Positions 29,683 to 40,084 are shown, counted from the stretch's first letter. The stretch is DNA of 64,000 nt from Bifidobacterium gallicum DSM 20093 = LMG 11596 (GCF_000741205.1 NZ_JGYW01000004.1:124001-188000), one strand, 5' to 3'. Program-made: numbers and translations. Notes: generated by a model from the sequence alone, not told the origin.

Positions 29683-31119
29683 ATGTCTAAATACGGTAAC
29701 CTGCTGAAAAACATCGGCTTATTTACGATTAGCAACATCGCGCTTAAGCTGATCACGTTCATTCTTATTCCGCTGTACACGTATTATCTGACCACGGCGG
29801 AATACGGTTTGACCGACATGCTCAATACCGTAATGTGGATTGCGACTCCCGTGTTTAGCCTTTCTGTCTCGGACGCTGTGCTGCGTTACTGCATCGAGGC
29901 CAAAGGCAACAAACTGCAGCAAAGCAGTTACGTCACCATCGGTTTCACTGTGGTGGCATTGAGCTGCGTGTTGGCCGCGGTCTGCATACCTGTGCTGGAT
30001 CTTCCGTTTTTTGGCGGTCTGGGTGACTACAAATTATGGTATATCCTGTGTTTCGCCACGCTCTCATTCAATAACTTCTTTTCCAACGTGGCGCGTGGTT
30101 TGGATCAGGTCACGCTGATGGCTGTGTCCTCGGTGTTTTCATCATTGACTAACATCGGCGTGGGCGTGTTGACGATTGCGTTCATGGGCATGGGCATCAA
30201 CGGCTTCTTCCTGTCGATGGTGCTGGGGTATTCAGTCGGATGCCTCACCTATGTGCTGGGTGGGCATCCGCTTGCGTTGCTGCGTTTCCAGGCATTGAAG
30301 CAGCGTGCCATGTACAAGACGCTGTTCCTCTATTCGCTGCCGCTCATTCCCAATACGCTGTTTTGGTGGGCTTCACAGTGCATCAACAGGTTCTTCATCA
30401 CTGGAATGCTGGGCATTGGCGCGTCGGGCCTGTTTGCTGCCGCAAGCAAGATTCCTAGCTTTTTGAACATGGTTTCCGGCATTTTCCTGCAGGCGTGGAA
30501 CCTCTCGGCGTTTCAGGAGAGCGAGAGCAAGGAACGTGAGCGTTTCTTCAACAACATTTATCAGCTGTTCAATTTCGCCGTTCTGCTCTGTGCTGTGATT
30601 TTGATTCCCGCTTCACCGTTCATAGCGAAATTCTTGTTCCAAAAAGACTTTTACCAAGCGTGGCTGCTGGCTCCAGTGCTGCTGGTCTCGTTCTACTACG
30701 GATCGTTGAGCGCCTTCTATGGATCGCTCTACACCGCCAGTTTGAAGACCAAAGCGTTGTTCACCACCACGCTCTATGGCGCTGTGACCTGCGTGATCGG
30801 CACTTGGATTCTGGTGCAGACCGTGGGATTGCAGGGAGCCGGCATTGCTTCAGCGATTAGTAATGTGGTGGTATGGCTCACCCGTATGGTGGATTCGAAA
30901 CATATCATCACAATTACGGTGCACCCGCTGCCTGCCATTGGAGTGGCGGCTTTCCTGGTGACATCCACGGTCTTCATCGTTATGCCATGGGGTGTATGGG
31001 CGGTAGTGTTATCAGCTGCCTCGGCGTTGATTGCAGCAGCCGTTCAGTTTGCCGTATCGAAGAATGCCGTGCTGAATATCCGCGAATTCCTCAAAACGGC
31101 TATCAATGCTCGCAAGTGA
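29683..31119 (+). CDS. Wzx-type polysaccharide flippase (first copy)
   Basis: 478 residues with about twelve to fourteen hydrophobic helices. The start KYGNLLKNIGLFTISNIALKLITF and TAEYGLTDML match the MOP/oligosaccharide flippase family that moves undecaprenyl-linked repeat units across the membrane. The ATG at 29683 follows GGAAAG by seven bases; the TTG two codons upstream is less likely. It closes the co-directional module starting with the pyruvyl transferase. A second, unlike flippase is at 40.9 kb. Confidence 0.92.
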   Translation: MSKYGNLLKNIGLFTISNIALKLITFILIPLYTYYLTTAEYGLTDMLNTVMWIATPVFSLSVSDAVLRYCIEAKGNKLQQSSYVTIGFTVVALSCVLAAVCIPVLDLPFFGGLGDYKLWYILCFATLSFNNFFSNVARGLDQVTLMAVSSVFSSLTNIGVGVLTIAFMGMGINGFFLSMVLGYSVGCLTYVLGGHPLALLRFQALKQRAMYKTLFLYSLPLIPNTLFWWASQCINRFFITGMLGIGASGLFAAASKIPSFLNMVSGIFLQAWNLSAFQESESKERERFFNNIYQLFNFAVLLCAVILIPASPFIAKFLFQKDFYQAWLLAPVLLVSFYYGSLSAFYGSLYTASLKTKALFTTTLYGAVTCVIGTWILVQTVGLQGAGIASAISNVVVWLTRMVDSKHIITITVHPLPAIGVAAFLVTSTVFIVMPWGVWAVVLSAASALIAAAVQFAVSKNAVLNIREFLKTAINARK

Positions 31120-31183
31120 CAATATGGCTTAAGAGACAAAGGGGCCACAGGCCTTGGTGCTATGAATAGCCGCGTGGAACTGA

Positions 31184-31750
31184 CTATACGGATGCGTGTG
31201 CGCCTTTCACATCAAGCGCGTCTGCAATGGTACCCAAGGCTTGAAGAATCTCGGCATGGGCTTGTTCAAAAGCGGCAAAATCCTTACGAAAAGGATCGGC
31301 TATATCTGATGCGGGAGGCAACGTGTTACGAAGCATCGGTGCTTGCTCAAGCACCGATGCCAGGCGTTGTTCCAACGTGTCACCTGAAACCAAATGATGT
31401 TGAGCACAGTAGGAGCAGATGTTGGCAAAATCATTCAATGTGAACGTACGTCGTCCCACGGTTGGGTTTTGACGCACAATTTCATTGCGCTGATGAGTGC
31501 TGAAGCACAGAATCAAATCAGCCGAACGCGCAATTTGCGGCACAAGACGTTTGGAACGGAATGCGGATGCGTCAATGCCATCCGCCTGCAATAGTCGTTC
31601 ACTCGATGGGTCAATCGGACTGGCAGGCAGCCCCTGTACGCCAGCACTGTCCATAACTAGGCCACTGTCGTTGAAAAATAGCGGGAATAGATACTCGCCC
31701 ATAGGGGACCGGCAAATATTGCCCGTACAAACGAACAGCACCTTCATCAT
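31184..31750 (-). CDS. Low-molecular-weight protein-tyrosine phosphatase
   Basis: 188 residues. The signature VCTGNICRSP near the N-terminus contains the nucleophilic Cys8 and Arg; the general-acid Asp is in DIADPFRKD near residue 153. Wzb-type members dephosphorylate the Wzc tyrosine tail. It is encoded opposite to the kinase operon and convergent with the flippase, so it has a separate promoter. GGGGGT precedes the first of two adjacent ATGs. Either or both kinases in the window could be its substrate. Confidence 0.92.
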   Translation of the reverse strand: MMKVLFVCTGNICRSPMGEYLFPLFFNDSGLVMDSAGVQGLPASPIDPSSERLLQADGIDASAFRSKRLVPQIARSADLILCFSTHQRNEIVRQNPTVGRRTFTLNDFANICSYCAQHHLVSGDTLEQRLASVLEQAPMLRNTLPPASDIADPFRKDFAAFEQAHAEILQALGTIADALDVKGAHASV

Positions 31751-31805
31751 GTATAACCCCCATGTGATAACTCATAGAGTGTATGGATCTTCTACCGTTA
31801 AGAAG

Positions 31806-31960
31806 AATCATAGCGTTTCCATTGCATTGGCTAATGCATCAGTAAGACTACCGGCAAACGGGTGGCGCACATCGTAACGGACACAGCTGCCCATGGCTGT
31901 TAATCCAAATCCAGTATTCAGCTCATATTCTTTGGACAAGACTGCGTAAGCTGGGGTGGC
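31806..31960 (-). pseudogene. Possible gene remnant, 50 codons without a start
   Basis: In the 354-base gap between the phosphatase and ugd, one minus-strand frame is open for about 50 codons and ends in a stop at 31806. It reads like a protein C-terminus (contains LSKEYELNTGFG and RYDVRHPFAGSLTDAL), with no start codon or ribosome site in position. I do not recognise the family. The rest of the gap is AT-rich leader sequence for ugd. Confidence 0.35.
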
Positions 31961-32104
31961 CTATGGAGACCATGTTGCAAAACCTGTATTTACAGACACT
32001 CAGGCTTGTTCGACATCACTGTTCATGCAAATGGCGTGTACTAAATATATACTTTCAATATATCGAATAATCTAATAGCCTAACGAAGAACTGAGAATAT
32101 ACTC

Positions 32105-33349
32105 ATGAAGATTGCGGTTGCTGGTACTGGATATGTTGGACTTTCAGTGGCTCTGTTGCTTGCGCAACATAATGAAGTGCATGCACTGGATATTGTCCCT
32201 GAAAAAGTGGAAAAGTTGAACCAGTGCAAGAGCCCGATTGTCGATACGGAGATTACGCGGTTCCTTAATGGTAAGTATGCAGGCACAATGGAGCTTGATT
32301 TTCAAGCTACGACAGATCCGGCTACCGCATACAGCGGTGCTGGCTACGCGGTAGTTGCGACACCAACTAACTATGACCCTAAGAAAAACTATTTCGACAC
32401 TTCCAGTGTGGAGGCGGCCATTGAGGCCATCCGTGAATACAACTCCGACTGCTGGATTGTGATCAAATCCACGATTCCGGTAGGGTATACCGCGCAGCTG
32501 CGCGAAAAGACCGGTGATAGCAAAATCATCTTTTCTCCCGAGTTCTTGCGCGAAGGCCATGCCTTGTATGACAATCTGCATCCCTCCCGCATTGTCGTTG
32601 GCGCGCCGATGGATGACAAGGATGCAACTGAAGCTGCTCATACATTCGCTGAGTTGCTCTCCCAGGGAGCGGCTCCTGAAGAACATGAACGTGTGAACGC
32701 GGACGGCACTATTGGCATTCCTGAGCTGATTTGTGGCACGACGGAGGCGGAGGCGATCAAGTTGTTCGCCAATACGTTCCTCGCGTTGCGTGTCGCGTAT
32801 TTCAATGAGCTTGACACGTATGCTGAGTCGCGTGATTTGAACACGGCTGAGATTATTCGCGGTGTATGTCTGGATCCGCGTATCGGTGGTCATTACAACA
32901 ATCCGTCATTTGGCTATGGCGGGTATTGCTTGCCGAAGGATTCGAAGCAGTTGCTTGCGAATTACGCCGATGTGCCGCAGAACCTCATTGAAGCGATTGT
33001 GGCATCTAATAGCACGCGCAAGGATTTCATTGCTGACCAGATTCTTTCCAAAATTGAAGATGCGGATAAGCCGGTTGTCGGTATTTATCGGTTGACCATG
33101 AAATCTGGTTCCGACAACTTCCGCCAGTCCTCGATTCAGGGCGTCATGAAACGCATCAAGGCGAAGGGAATCCCGGTTGTGGTTTATGAACCAACTCTCG
33201 CTGACACTGAGTTTTTTGGTAGTGAAGTGACACATGATTTGGATGATTTCAAGTCTCGTGCTGACGTGATTGTCGCAAATCGTTGGAACGACGAACTTGA
33301 AGACGTAACAGACAAAGTCTACTCGCGTGATTTATTCAAGCGAGACTGA
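32105..33349 (+). CDS. ugd: UDP-glucose 6-dehydrogenase
   Basis: 414 residues, within family size. It oxidises UDP-glucose to UDP-glucuronate with two NAD. The N-terminal Rossmann motif is [13 protein letters not shown], the middle carries KSTIPVG and FSPEFLREG, and the catalytic Cys275 is in [15 protein letters not shown]. The presence of this gene implies an acidic EPS containing glucuronate or a derived sugar. The ATG at 32105 has only a weak ribosome site. It opens the second EPS block, followed after 42 bases by a GT2. Confidence 0.93.
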   Translation: MKIAVAGTGYVGLSVALLLAQHNEVHALDIVPEKVEKLNQCKSPIVDTEITRFLNGKYAGTMELDFQATTDPATAYSGAGYAVVATPTNYDPKKNYFDTSSVEAAIEAIREYNSDCWIVIKSTIPVGYTAQLREKTGDSKIIFSPEFLREGHALYDNLHPSRIVVGAPMDDKDATEAAHTFAELLSQGAAPEEHERVNADGTIGIPELICGTTEAEAIKLFANTFLALRVAYFNELDTYAESRDLNTAEIIRGVCLDPRIGGHYNNPSFGYGGYCLPKDSKQLLANYADVPQNLIEAIVASNSTRKDFIADQILSKIEDADKPVVGIYRLTMKSGSDNFRQSSIQGVMKRIKAKGIPVVVYEPTLADTEFFGSEVTHDLDDFKSRADVIVANRWNDELEDVTDKVYSRDLFKRD

Positions 33350-33391
33350 GCCAACGGTTCGACTCATTAATTTGGAACATAGTTAGCTTGT

Positions 33392-34477
33392 ATGGTGAAA
33401 GGGTGCAGAAAAGCGAAAATGGGTAATGTGATGGTATCTGTGGTTGTTCCCGTATATTCTGTTCCAGTAAGACTCTTCCGGAAATGTATTGACTCCCTTA
33501 AGGCCCAGACGCAGTCGGATGTGGAAATCATTATCGTTGATGATGGTAGTAAAGATAAAGAGCTTGTCAATGCATGCGATTCATACCGGGATTCATGTGT
33601 AGTTGTACACCAGAAGAATGGAGGAGTTTCTGTAGCTAGAAATCATGGCATAGAAATAGCTCAAGGCAAGTGGATTGCCTTCGTTGATGCAGATGATTGG
33701 GCTGAGCCTGATTTGCTGAAAACAATGGTTGATGCGGCGCATGGCATTGAACCGGATATCGTTGTATGTGATGCTTATGTAGAATATGCATCGCATACTG
33801 CCACTAATCATTTTTTCCCCGAATCAGCATCTTTTCAATGGGATGAAGATCAGAGAAAAAAGACTTTACTTCAAATTATGGGTCATAATAAATATTATAA
33901 TCCTCCTGAAATTGCGATTGGGGTTCCATGGGCAAAATTGTATCGGCGTACGTTCTTATTGGAAAACAATCTGACATTCATGCCTGAATTGCGTCGTATG
34001 CAAGATAATATATTTAATCTTTATGCCTTTGATGCAGCAGAAGAAGTGGTATATGTAAATAAGCCCATGATGCATTATCTGAAATTGGAATCGTCGCGTT
34101 CCACTAGGTATTCACCGGATGTCGTACAAGATTTTGAGAAAGTCCTTGATCAGACTGTTATATTTATTAATGCAAAACGTCCAACAGAGGAAATGCGTCA
34201 AGCATATTATGGGCGTGTTATACAGAGTATTCATTCTTATATGAAGTTTTGGCTTTATCATCCCAAAAATCAAATGACTAGTGTTCAGAAGCGTAAAGCA
34301 CTTAAAAATATTCTTAAAAAGGATACGTACAAGAATGCACTCAAAAATTTTAAACGCAGAGGAGGTGCTCGTGATGTTGCGGTTTTTGCAACTGTACTTC
34401 GCATGCGCTGCTTTGATGGATTGCTGGGATCACTAATCACGTGGCGTGCTAGAGGTAAACAGTCGACTTCGGCCTGA
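33392..34477 (+). CDS. Glycosyltransferase family 2
   Basis: 361 residues at most. The GT-A domain starts VSVVVPVYSVPVRLFRKC, with VDDGSKDKEL, VSVARNHGIE and the DADDW motif, and an ERR/RMQDN-like acceptor region further on. In-frame ATGs at 33392, 33419 and 33431 are possible starts; none has a strong ribosome site, and I kept the longest. From here to about 40 kb base composition is visibly more AT-rich (many ATA, AGA, TTA and AAT codons) than the flanks, which suggests recent acquisition. Confidence 0.87.
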   Translation: MVKGCRKAKMGNVMVSVVVPVYSVPVRLFRKCIDSLKAQTQSDVEIIIVDDGSKDKELVNACDSYRDSCVVVHQKNGGVSVARNHGIEIAQGKWIAFVDADDWAEPDLLKTMVDAAHGIEPDIVVCDAYVEYASHTATNHFFPESASFQWDEDQRKKTLLQIMGHNKYYNPPEIAIGVPWAKLYRRTFLLENNLTFMPELRRMQDNIFNLYAFDAAEEVVYVNKPMMHYLKLESSRSTRYSPDVVQDFEKVLDQTVIFINAKRPTEEMRQAYYGRVIQSIHSYMKFWLYHPKNQMTSVQKRKALKNILKKDTYKNALKNFKRRGGARDVAVFATVLRMRCFDGLLGSLITWRARGKQSTSA

Positions 34478-34500
34478 TTGATTGGAAATGGGAAGCATAG

Positions 34501-35322
34501 TTAAAAACTTTTTGTATATTTCTGTTTAAAGAACTTTGCTTTAAGGAAGCTGGTGCCTTTATTCCACCAATCCACATGTTCCATAAAGGTAGTAGGGAGT
34601 TCACCTACAGATATTTCATTCTTCATAATCCAGACGTTCAGTAGCATTTCGCTAATACGCCCTGGATAACGAGCGTGGAAAGCGTCATATTGTTTTGGGT
34701 CAAGCCGCCTAGTCAATTCGAATAGGATTGGGAATAACCAGCTGCAATACGCATCAAAATGTTTACTATCCATAATCATCATATTGAAGATATGGGCGCT
34801 CCGTTTATGCATAAGCTTGCGCCATGAATCTACATATTCAGGCTCAATATCTTGAAGTACTTGTTCAGTGATATCAAGCTGAATTGCGTGCATAGTATGA
34901 GCATAGTGTGAATAAATCGTTTCAATCACATAGTGACGTTTCTTTGGCAGAATTACAGGATGCTGTGCGAGCATATGGCTTAGTTCAGGGCTCTTTATTA
35001 TGCGTTCAAACCTGTTCAGGCTGTGCTGCTTGAAGACATTATGAGTAGTAAAGTATCGTCGATAGTGTACGAGTCCCTTGAAAGCGCTATGGTTATTTTT
35101 CCATAGCCAATAGAGAGCTGTAAGTTCACAGAAATAAGGGTTGAGTGTGGAGATATTATCCCCAGTGTTATCGCCTTGGATCTGCTTTAGTATCTCTGGT
35201 TTTAGCGCTGCTCCCACATGAATTGGCATATAAATGCTGCAGTCTGGGACTGGGTAGGGCTTATGCATCGCAATGCCGATGGTCGTGTCTGTGTCTTGCA
35301 TCTCTAATGTATTATTTGCCAT
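34501..35322 (-). CDS. DUF4422 capsular polysaccharide glycosyltransferase
   Basis: 273 residues matching DUF4422 proteins of capsule clusters: an opening IGIAMHKPYPVP, LNPYFCELTALYWLWKN, GLVHYRRYF, and later NMMIMDSKHFDAYCSWLFPILFEL and RISEMLLNVW. The family is treated as glycosyltransferase (LgtD-like), though the donor is rarely known. It is on the minus strand, tail-to-tail with the preceding GT2 (24-base gap), and upstream lies another minus gene. AT-rich like its neighbours. Confidence 0.85.
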   Translation of the reverse strand: MANNTLEMQDTDTTIGIAMHKPYPVPDCSIYMPIHVGAALKPEILKQIQGDNTGDNISTLNPYFCELTALYWLWKNNHSAFKGLVHYRRYFTTHNVFKQHSLNRFERIIKSPELSHMLAQHPVILPKKRHYVIETIYSHYAHTMHAIQLDITEQVLQDIEPEYVDSWRKLMHKRSAHIFNMMIMDSKHFDAYCSWLFPILFELTRRLDPKQYDAFHARYPGRISEMLLNVWIMKNEISVGELPTTFMEHVDWWNKGTSFLKAKFFKQKYTKSF

Positions 35323-35495
35323 ATGAAAAATTTATCTATGCCTACAATTTCGAAGTATATAGCATTCTATCGATTAATAATTCGAACGCTGTATATGTAT
35401 TCGAAATCTTCTTTTTCAATCATTATTTTCATTTTAGTGATAAGAATGGACATGGTCTGAATACTATCATTGAGTACATTGGATAGATGCATTTT

Positions 35496-36362
35496 CTAAT
35501 GCTCTCTTGTTCTGTATTCATCAATTCGTTTAACAAGTGTCTTTGAGAGAGGGAAGTTGATTTTACGTGCAAACAGAATGTCTGGATTTGTAACAGAATC
35601 AAAATCCTTAATAGTAAGTACGCGGGGTGAGGAATCACGATGTGTTTTATTCTCCCATTCTATGAATCGTAAAGATCCCTGTGGGGCAAGTGTGTCCCAC
35701 ATCCCATGTTTACGTAATTCATATGTTAAGAATATTTCATCGCAACAATATGTATACTTGAAAAGTTGAGCAATCTGATCTTTGTCTTTTACTAGGCATG
35801 CCACGAATTCTTTAGTCAGACTGCACCAAGTCTGATGTTTAGGGATGTCAATGTCACCAAAACGTTTGATTCCTATGAGCTGCTGAGCGTAACATAATCC
35901 AAAATCCAAGTATTTCCAGATGTTACGTTTTTTCCCGACCAATGATTCATGCAACCAATGATATTGATTGTATCTCAAAGTCAGGCGTGGTGGGACAGGC
36001 GATAACGTAATAAAGTTATATCCATTATTCATGCTGAAGTAATTATCAATGTACTCATTGGAATGCGTTACACAATCAACGCCGGAGAGTAAATGATAGT
36101 AATCGAACCCACCTTCGAGAAAGGCTCTAGAGAATAATTCGAGTTCTGCCAGGATCTGACTGGTTCCGCCCCATACGACTTTATGTCGCTTCACAAACAC
36201 AAGACGAGATAGTTTTGCAACGGGGATAAATTGTTCCGGTTCAAGATCAGAGGAAGCGTCAAGGTGAACGAAAATTCCGTGATTTGAATTATCCAAAGAT
36301 GAGATGAGGTGAGATAGTTCCTCTGGTCGATCATGCGCCATAATGAGAAATGCATGCTTCAT
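35496..36362 (-). CDS. Core-2/I-branching-type N-acetylglucosaminyltransferase (GT14)
   Basis: 288 residues resembling bacterial GT14 enzymes: KHAFLIMAHDRPEEL, FVHLDASSD, KRHKVVWGGTSQILAELEL, YYHLLSGVDC, and a late CCDEIFLTYEL. Eukaryotic members form beta-1,6-GlcNAc branches; bacterial ones add GlcNAc or other sugars to capsule units. GGGGAAATT immediately precedes the ATG. On the minus strand between the DUF4422 gene and the Wzy polymerase and probably in one transcript with them. Confidence 0.87.
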   Translation of the reverse strand: MKHAFLIMAHDRPEELSHLISSLDNSNHGIFVHLDASSDLEPEQFIPVAKLSRLVFVKRHKVVWGGTSQILAELELFSRAFLEGGFDYYHLLSGVDCVTHSNEYIDNYFSMNNGYNFITLSPVPPRLTLRYNQYHWLHESLVGKKRNIWKYLDFGLCYAQQLIGIKRFGDIDIPKHQTWCSLTKEFVACLVKDKDQIAQLFKYTYCCDEIFLTYELRKHGMWDTLAPQGSLRFIEWENKTHRDSSPRVLTIKDFDSVTNPDILFARKINFPLSKTLVKRIDEYRTREH

Positions 36363-36539
36363 AATTTCCCCAATCTTAGTTGTTTTCGCTGTCTTGGTTG
36401 CAGAATCTATATATTACATCACCTGAGTTATCAAGCTGATATATTACTGATTGTTATATATGGGTGAGATATTTGTTTCAAATAATAAATGTTTCATAGG
36501 TATGATGAATGTTGAATGCGGTAGTAGATAAGAGATTAA

Positions 36540-37853
36540 TTAGGCTTGACGGTTCGTTATGTAGTTCTTTGTGATAATATCCTTATTCTTTATGGAATGA
36601 TTAATAGACAATCTATGTATATATGCAAATGCTAGTGCCATCATGCAAATATACATAGGAGAATTATCGGACATACCATTGATGTAAAGAAGAATCAAAG
36701 ATGCAAATAAAGCTGCTGAGCGATATTGTTTGTTAGCTATTGCTAAAACACTAGCACATAATAGAGGAGCGAGTATTGCTGCAACATATATGAAGCCACC
36801 TTGAATGAGTCCAATCATGAGAGAACTAGATGTTCCAGATATTCCATCCACTGTATTCACGAGAGGAGAATAATTCCCTATGCCATATCCTAGAATCGGT
36901 CTATCCTGGAACACCTTGAAGCCATAGGTAAAGTCGTTTGAATGTGCTGCGATAGACCCTTCGTTTGTTTTCTGGGAAAACAAAGAATTAATTATAATTG
37001 GAGTAATAAGAATCAGAGTCGGTATTAATAATCTTGTCACTGCGAACGTGACCGCATTTGCGCGAGCTATGTTTTTAAGATGTCCACTGCAGAGTAATCC
37101 GATACATATTACAATAGGGGATAGAATCATTCCGAATCCAGACAGCGTACAGAATGTGCAAATCGCAAACATAAACACTATTGGCATTCGAGGTTCTGGC
37201 ATGCAAGTTGCCTCTAGAATACCACCTAGGCCAAAGTATGCTGCAGCAATTCCTCCTTCAATGTAGAACAATGTGTAGCGAGACCATCCTCTCGCAAACG
37301 CGATGTCAGAATACTGAACGTCAAAAGTAAGCCCAAATACTCCTGTTCCGATTTTTGGTCCACCCCACTGATAAGGAGTGTGGATGACAGGTAAAGGGAT
37401 ACCGATGTTAGACAGAAACCAAAGGATGAGGCCGAGAAAAGAGACTGTAGCCGCAATGTTAATGTATGTGCGAATAATCGTCGATAGAGTGACTGGATAA
37501 CCTAAGCCATTGAAAATTAAAATCAGCAAAGGCAGTAGTATGCCAAGTACGGAAAGTTTTTGTAAAGTATTATTTATAGACGAATCTCTTAAATTCGTTG
37601 CATAAATAATAAGTACTACAGATATATATATAAGAGAAATCAATAATAAAGTAATAGCGTAACTACTATTTAATTTCTTGTATAATTTATTTACATATAT
37701 GTATATTAGGCATGTGATAATAAGAATGATTTCGAACAGTGCTGATACAAGGTCACTTCTCTTGAAATAGACGTTTTCGGAATTAAGGAAGATTAATACA
37801 CATAGGAACCCAGTGAGCATGTATTGGGTTTGCGTGGGTCCTTGCTTTATCAT
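36540..37853 (-). CDS. O-antigen polymerase/ligase-like membrane protein (Wzy)
   Basis: 437 residues, with about ten to eleven hydrophobic helices and a large loop rich in Gly and aromatic residues before a late GYGIGNYSPL motif, typical of Wzy/O-antigen ligase proteins. It would polymerise lipid-linked repeat units outside the membrane. ATG 37853 was chosen because GAAGAGG precedes it by five bases; the frame could extend 17 codons upstream. Different in family from the EpsG-type polymerase at 23.3 kb, so the window encodes two polymerases. Strongly AT-rich. Confidence 0.85.
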   Translation of the reverse strand: MIKQGPTQTQYMLTGFLCVLIFLNSENVYFKRSDLVSALFEIILIITCLIYIYVNKLYKKLNSSYAITLLLISLIYISVVLIIYATNLRDSSINNTLQKLSVLGILLPLLILIFNGLGYPVTLSTIIRTYINIAATVSFLGLILWFLSNIGIPLPVIHTPYQWGGPKIGTGVFGLTFDVQYSDIAFARGWSRYTLFYIEGGIAAAYFGLGGILEATCMPEPRMPIVFMFAICTFCTLSGFGMILSPIVICIGLLCSGHLKNIARANAVTFAVTRLLIPTLILITPIIINSLFSQKTNEGSIAAHSNDFTYGFKVFQDRPILGYGIGNYSPLVNTVDGISGTSSSLMIGLIQGGFIYVAAILAPLLCASVLAIANKQYRSAALFASLILLYINGMSDNSPMYICMMALAFAYIHRLSINHSIKNKDIITKNYITNRQA

Positions 37854-38035
37854 TATTACCTCTTCACGGGAACTGTGACCAATGGTGAACATTATAAATT
37901 GCAAAACGAATGAGATTGGTGTACATTACTCTACCCCATGCTATCGAATGTGGACGATTCAAGATTGAATGAAAACGGTTTGTTGCGGAATCGTAGTTTA
38001 TCGATAACGGATAATAGCGGCAGGAAGTGTGTGGA

Positions 38036-38989
38036 ATGAATGATGCTAAAGTGAAGATTGTGGACTATTTGCATAAAGTAAGTAACGTGTTGCGGCGTAA
38101 CTGGAAAGAATTTCAGAGCGCACGAAAGCATATAGGGTTTTCAATCGCTATGTACGGCCTGGTGTTTCATTTGTTTGGAGTTATGGGAAAACGATATTAC
38201 CAGAAATTGGAGCAGTGTGCCTATGAGCGTTATATCATTCCTATACATTATGACGATAATGCGCAATTGTGGGAAAACATTCCTCAGAAAGGACCTATTT
38301 GGGTTTTTTGGTGGCAGGGTTTAGACGCGTGCGATATTCCTCTTGTGAATGCTTGCATATCTAGTGTACAGAGACATGCTGCAGGCCGGGATGTAATCAT
38401 AGTTAGCAAGTATAATTATAAAAATTACATTACAATCGATGATATAATTATTGAAAAATTCAATAGAGGAGGTATTCCGGTAACGCAGTTATCTGATATC
38501 ATACGAATGGCACTCCTCTCGCAACGTGGTGGTATATGGTTAGATGCGACCGTGTATCTTACGCAGGATATTCCTGAATCATTGTCAGAATATCCATTCT
38601 ATAGTTCGCAGTCATATAGGGCAGTTCCTGAAGCGCATTGGACTATATATTTTATGGGATGTGGTAAAGGCAATCCCCTCTGCTCGTTGGTTTATCAGGC
38701 ATTTATTAATATGTATAAGGATTTGGATGATAATCCGGAATACTTTATGCTTGATGTTTTTCTCATGGCCGCATATCGACATTATGCTAACGTTCGGAAG
38801 TATCTGGATGCGGTTCCTGTGAACAATCCAGAACGATTTGCATTGGGGGATCAATTAAACAAGCCTTTGTCTTCACTCGTCTTACCTCAAGAAGAATACA
38901 TTAATAAATTAACTTATAAAAGGGCCTTTAAGATGAGTGCAGATAATGAACCGACGGTATATAACGCACTGCTTAAAGGTGAATTGTGA
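38036..38989 (+). CDS. Capsular polysaccharide synthesis glycosyltransferase (GT32-like)
   Basis: 317 residues. Motifs of the capsule-synthesis family with a DxD-type sugar-binding region: GPIWVFWWQG, then TQLSDIIRMALLSQRGGIWLDATVYL, where the LDA stretch takes the DxD place. The start ATG 38036 has AGGAAG eight bases upstream; GTG 38027 is an alternative. It is divergent from the Wzy gene and followed on the same strand by a GT2. Donor unknown. Confidence 0.87.
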   Translation: MNDAKVKIVDYLHKVSNVLRRNWKEFQSARKHIGFSIAMYGLVFHLFGVMGKRYYQKLEQCAYERYIIPIHYDDNAQLWENIPQKGPIWVFWWQGLDACDIPLVNACISSVQRHAAGRDVIIVSKYNYKNYITIDDIIIEKFNRGGIPVTQLSDIIRMALLSQRGGIWLDATVYLTQDIPESLSEYPFYSSQSYRAVPEAHWTIYFMGCGKGNPLCSLVYQAFINMYKDLDDNPEYFMLDVFLMAAYRHYANVRKYLDAVPVNNPERFALGDQLNKPLSSLVLPQEEYINKLTYKRAFKMSADNEPTVYNALLKGEL

Positions 38990-39196
38990 TAAATGGTCTA
39001 AGATCTTGAGGTAAATTGTGATAGGGGAGTCATGCTTCTAATTTCAGGATGAGTATGTCGTAAGAGTAGGATATGAATAAGGACTTCATTTCTGTATCCG
39101 TAATCGGGTATGGAATTGTGTGGTTGAATTCATAATAGGATTTAAGAGGATGAAACGCCATGTGTTTCCGGATGCCAGTATGTTTGGGAGGGTTTT

Positions 39197-40084
39197 GTGA
39201 GAGAGAAGACTGAATTGAGGTTTGGTTTTATTGTATTACATTATTTATCGGATAAAGCGACTATGCAATGTGTCGATTCTATTCGGAGATATTGCAAAAA
39301 TTATGATTATCGAATTGTGGTAGTGGATAACAATTCATCTAATGGCAGTTATGAGCGTTTACTAGATAATTATGGTAATGACGCGGATATATTACTTGTT
39401 CATAATGCGACAAATGAAGGTTTTGCGCGTGGCAACAATGTAGGGTATCGGCTATGTCGAGATAAATTAGAGTGCCAATTTATTGTGGCCATCAATAATG
39501 ATGCGATGCTTGCTGATGATCGGTTTATACCACTCTGTATTGCCGATTTTGAAGATACTGGTTGTGGTGTGATAGGTCCTGATATCATCTCGACAAGAGA
39601 TAATCTTCATCAGAATCCTATCTATGACATTATTGATACGCATGATGAAGTCAAGCGTCAAATCCGACACTTCACATTGCTGCTCAAACTTGAAAAATTG
39701 CACTTATACCAACCGCTAGTTGTTCTCAGAGGAATGCTTACAGGTGCAGGCATGAATAGTTCAAGCCCGTATAAGAGGAATACAGCTAGTGCAAATTTAG
39801 ATATTCCTTATAAATTGCATGGTGCATGTTTAATATTTACTCCTAATTATATACAATGTTATGAGGATTGCTTTGATCCAGGAACATTCTTGTATTTTGA
39901 GGAAGACATTCTTTTAATGCGCTGCCGTAAAGCTGGCTTGAAGATGTTATATGATTCCCGTTTTTGTGTTAAACATATGGAAGACGCGTCGACGGATAGT
40001 ATGAAGCAGAATGCTCGTGATAAACAAATTTTTGTTTGGAATAATTATATTCATTCATTGAATGTATTGAAGCAGTATATTTGA
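39197..40084 (+). CDS. Glycosyltransferase family 2, rhamnosyltransferase-like
   Basis: 295 residues, GTG start after a strong GGGAGGG. It begins FGFIVLHYLSDKATMQC, with VVVDNNSSNGSYE, NEGFARGNNVGY and NNDAML in place of the DxD, then YKLHGACLIF and FLYFEEDILLMRCRKAG. This NDA/EED pattern is usual in Rfb-type rhamnosyltransferases. AT-rich. A broken relative of its C-terminal third lies 500 bases downstream, so the gene was once duplicated or two related transferases stood here. About 200 bases upstream hold nothing I can name. Confidence 0.88.
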   Translation: MREKTELRFGFIVLHYLSDKATMQCVDSIRRYCKNYDYRIVVVDNNSSNGSYERLLDNYGNDADILLVHNATNEGFARGNNVGYRLCRDKLECQFIVAINNDAMLADDRFIPLCIADFEDTGCGVIGPDIISTRDNLHQNPIYDIIDTHDEVKRQIRHFTLLLKLEKLHLYQPLVVLRGMLTGAGMNSSSPYKRNTASANLDIPYKLHGACLIFTPNYIQCYEDCFDPGTFLYFEEDILLMRCRKAGLKMLYDSRFCVKHMEDASTDSMKQNARDKQIFVWNNYIHSLNVLKQYI

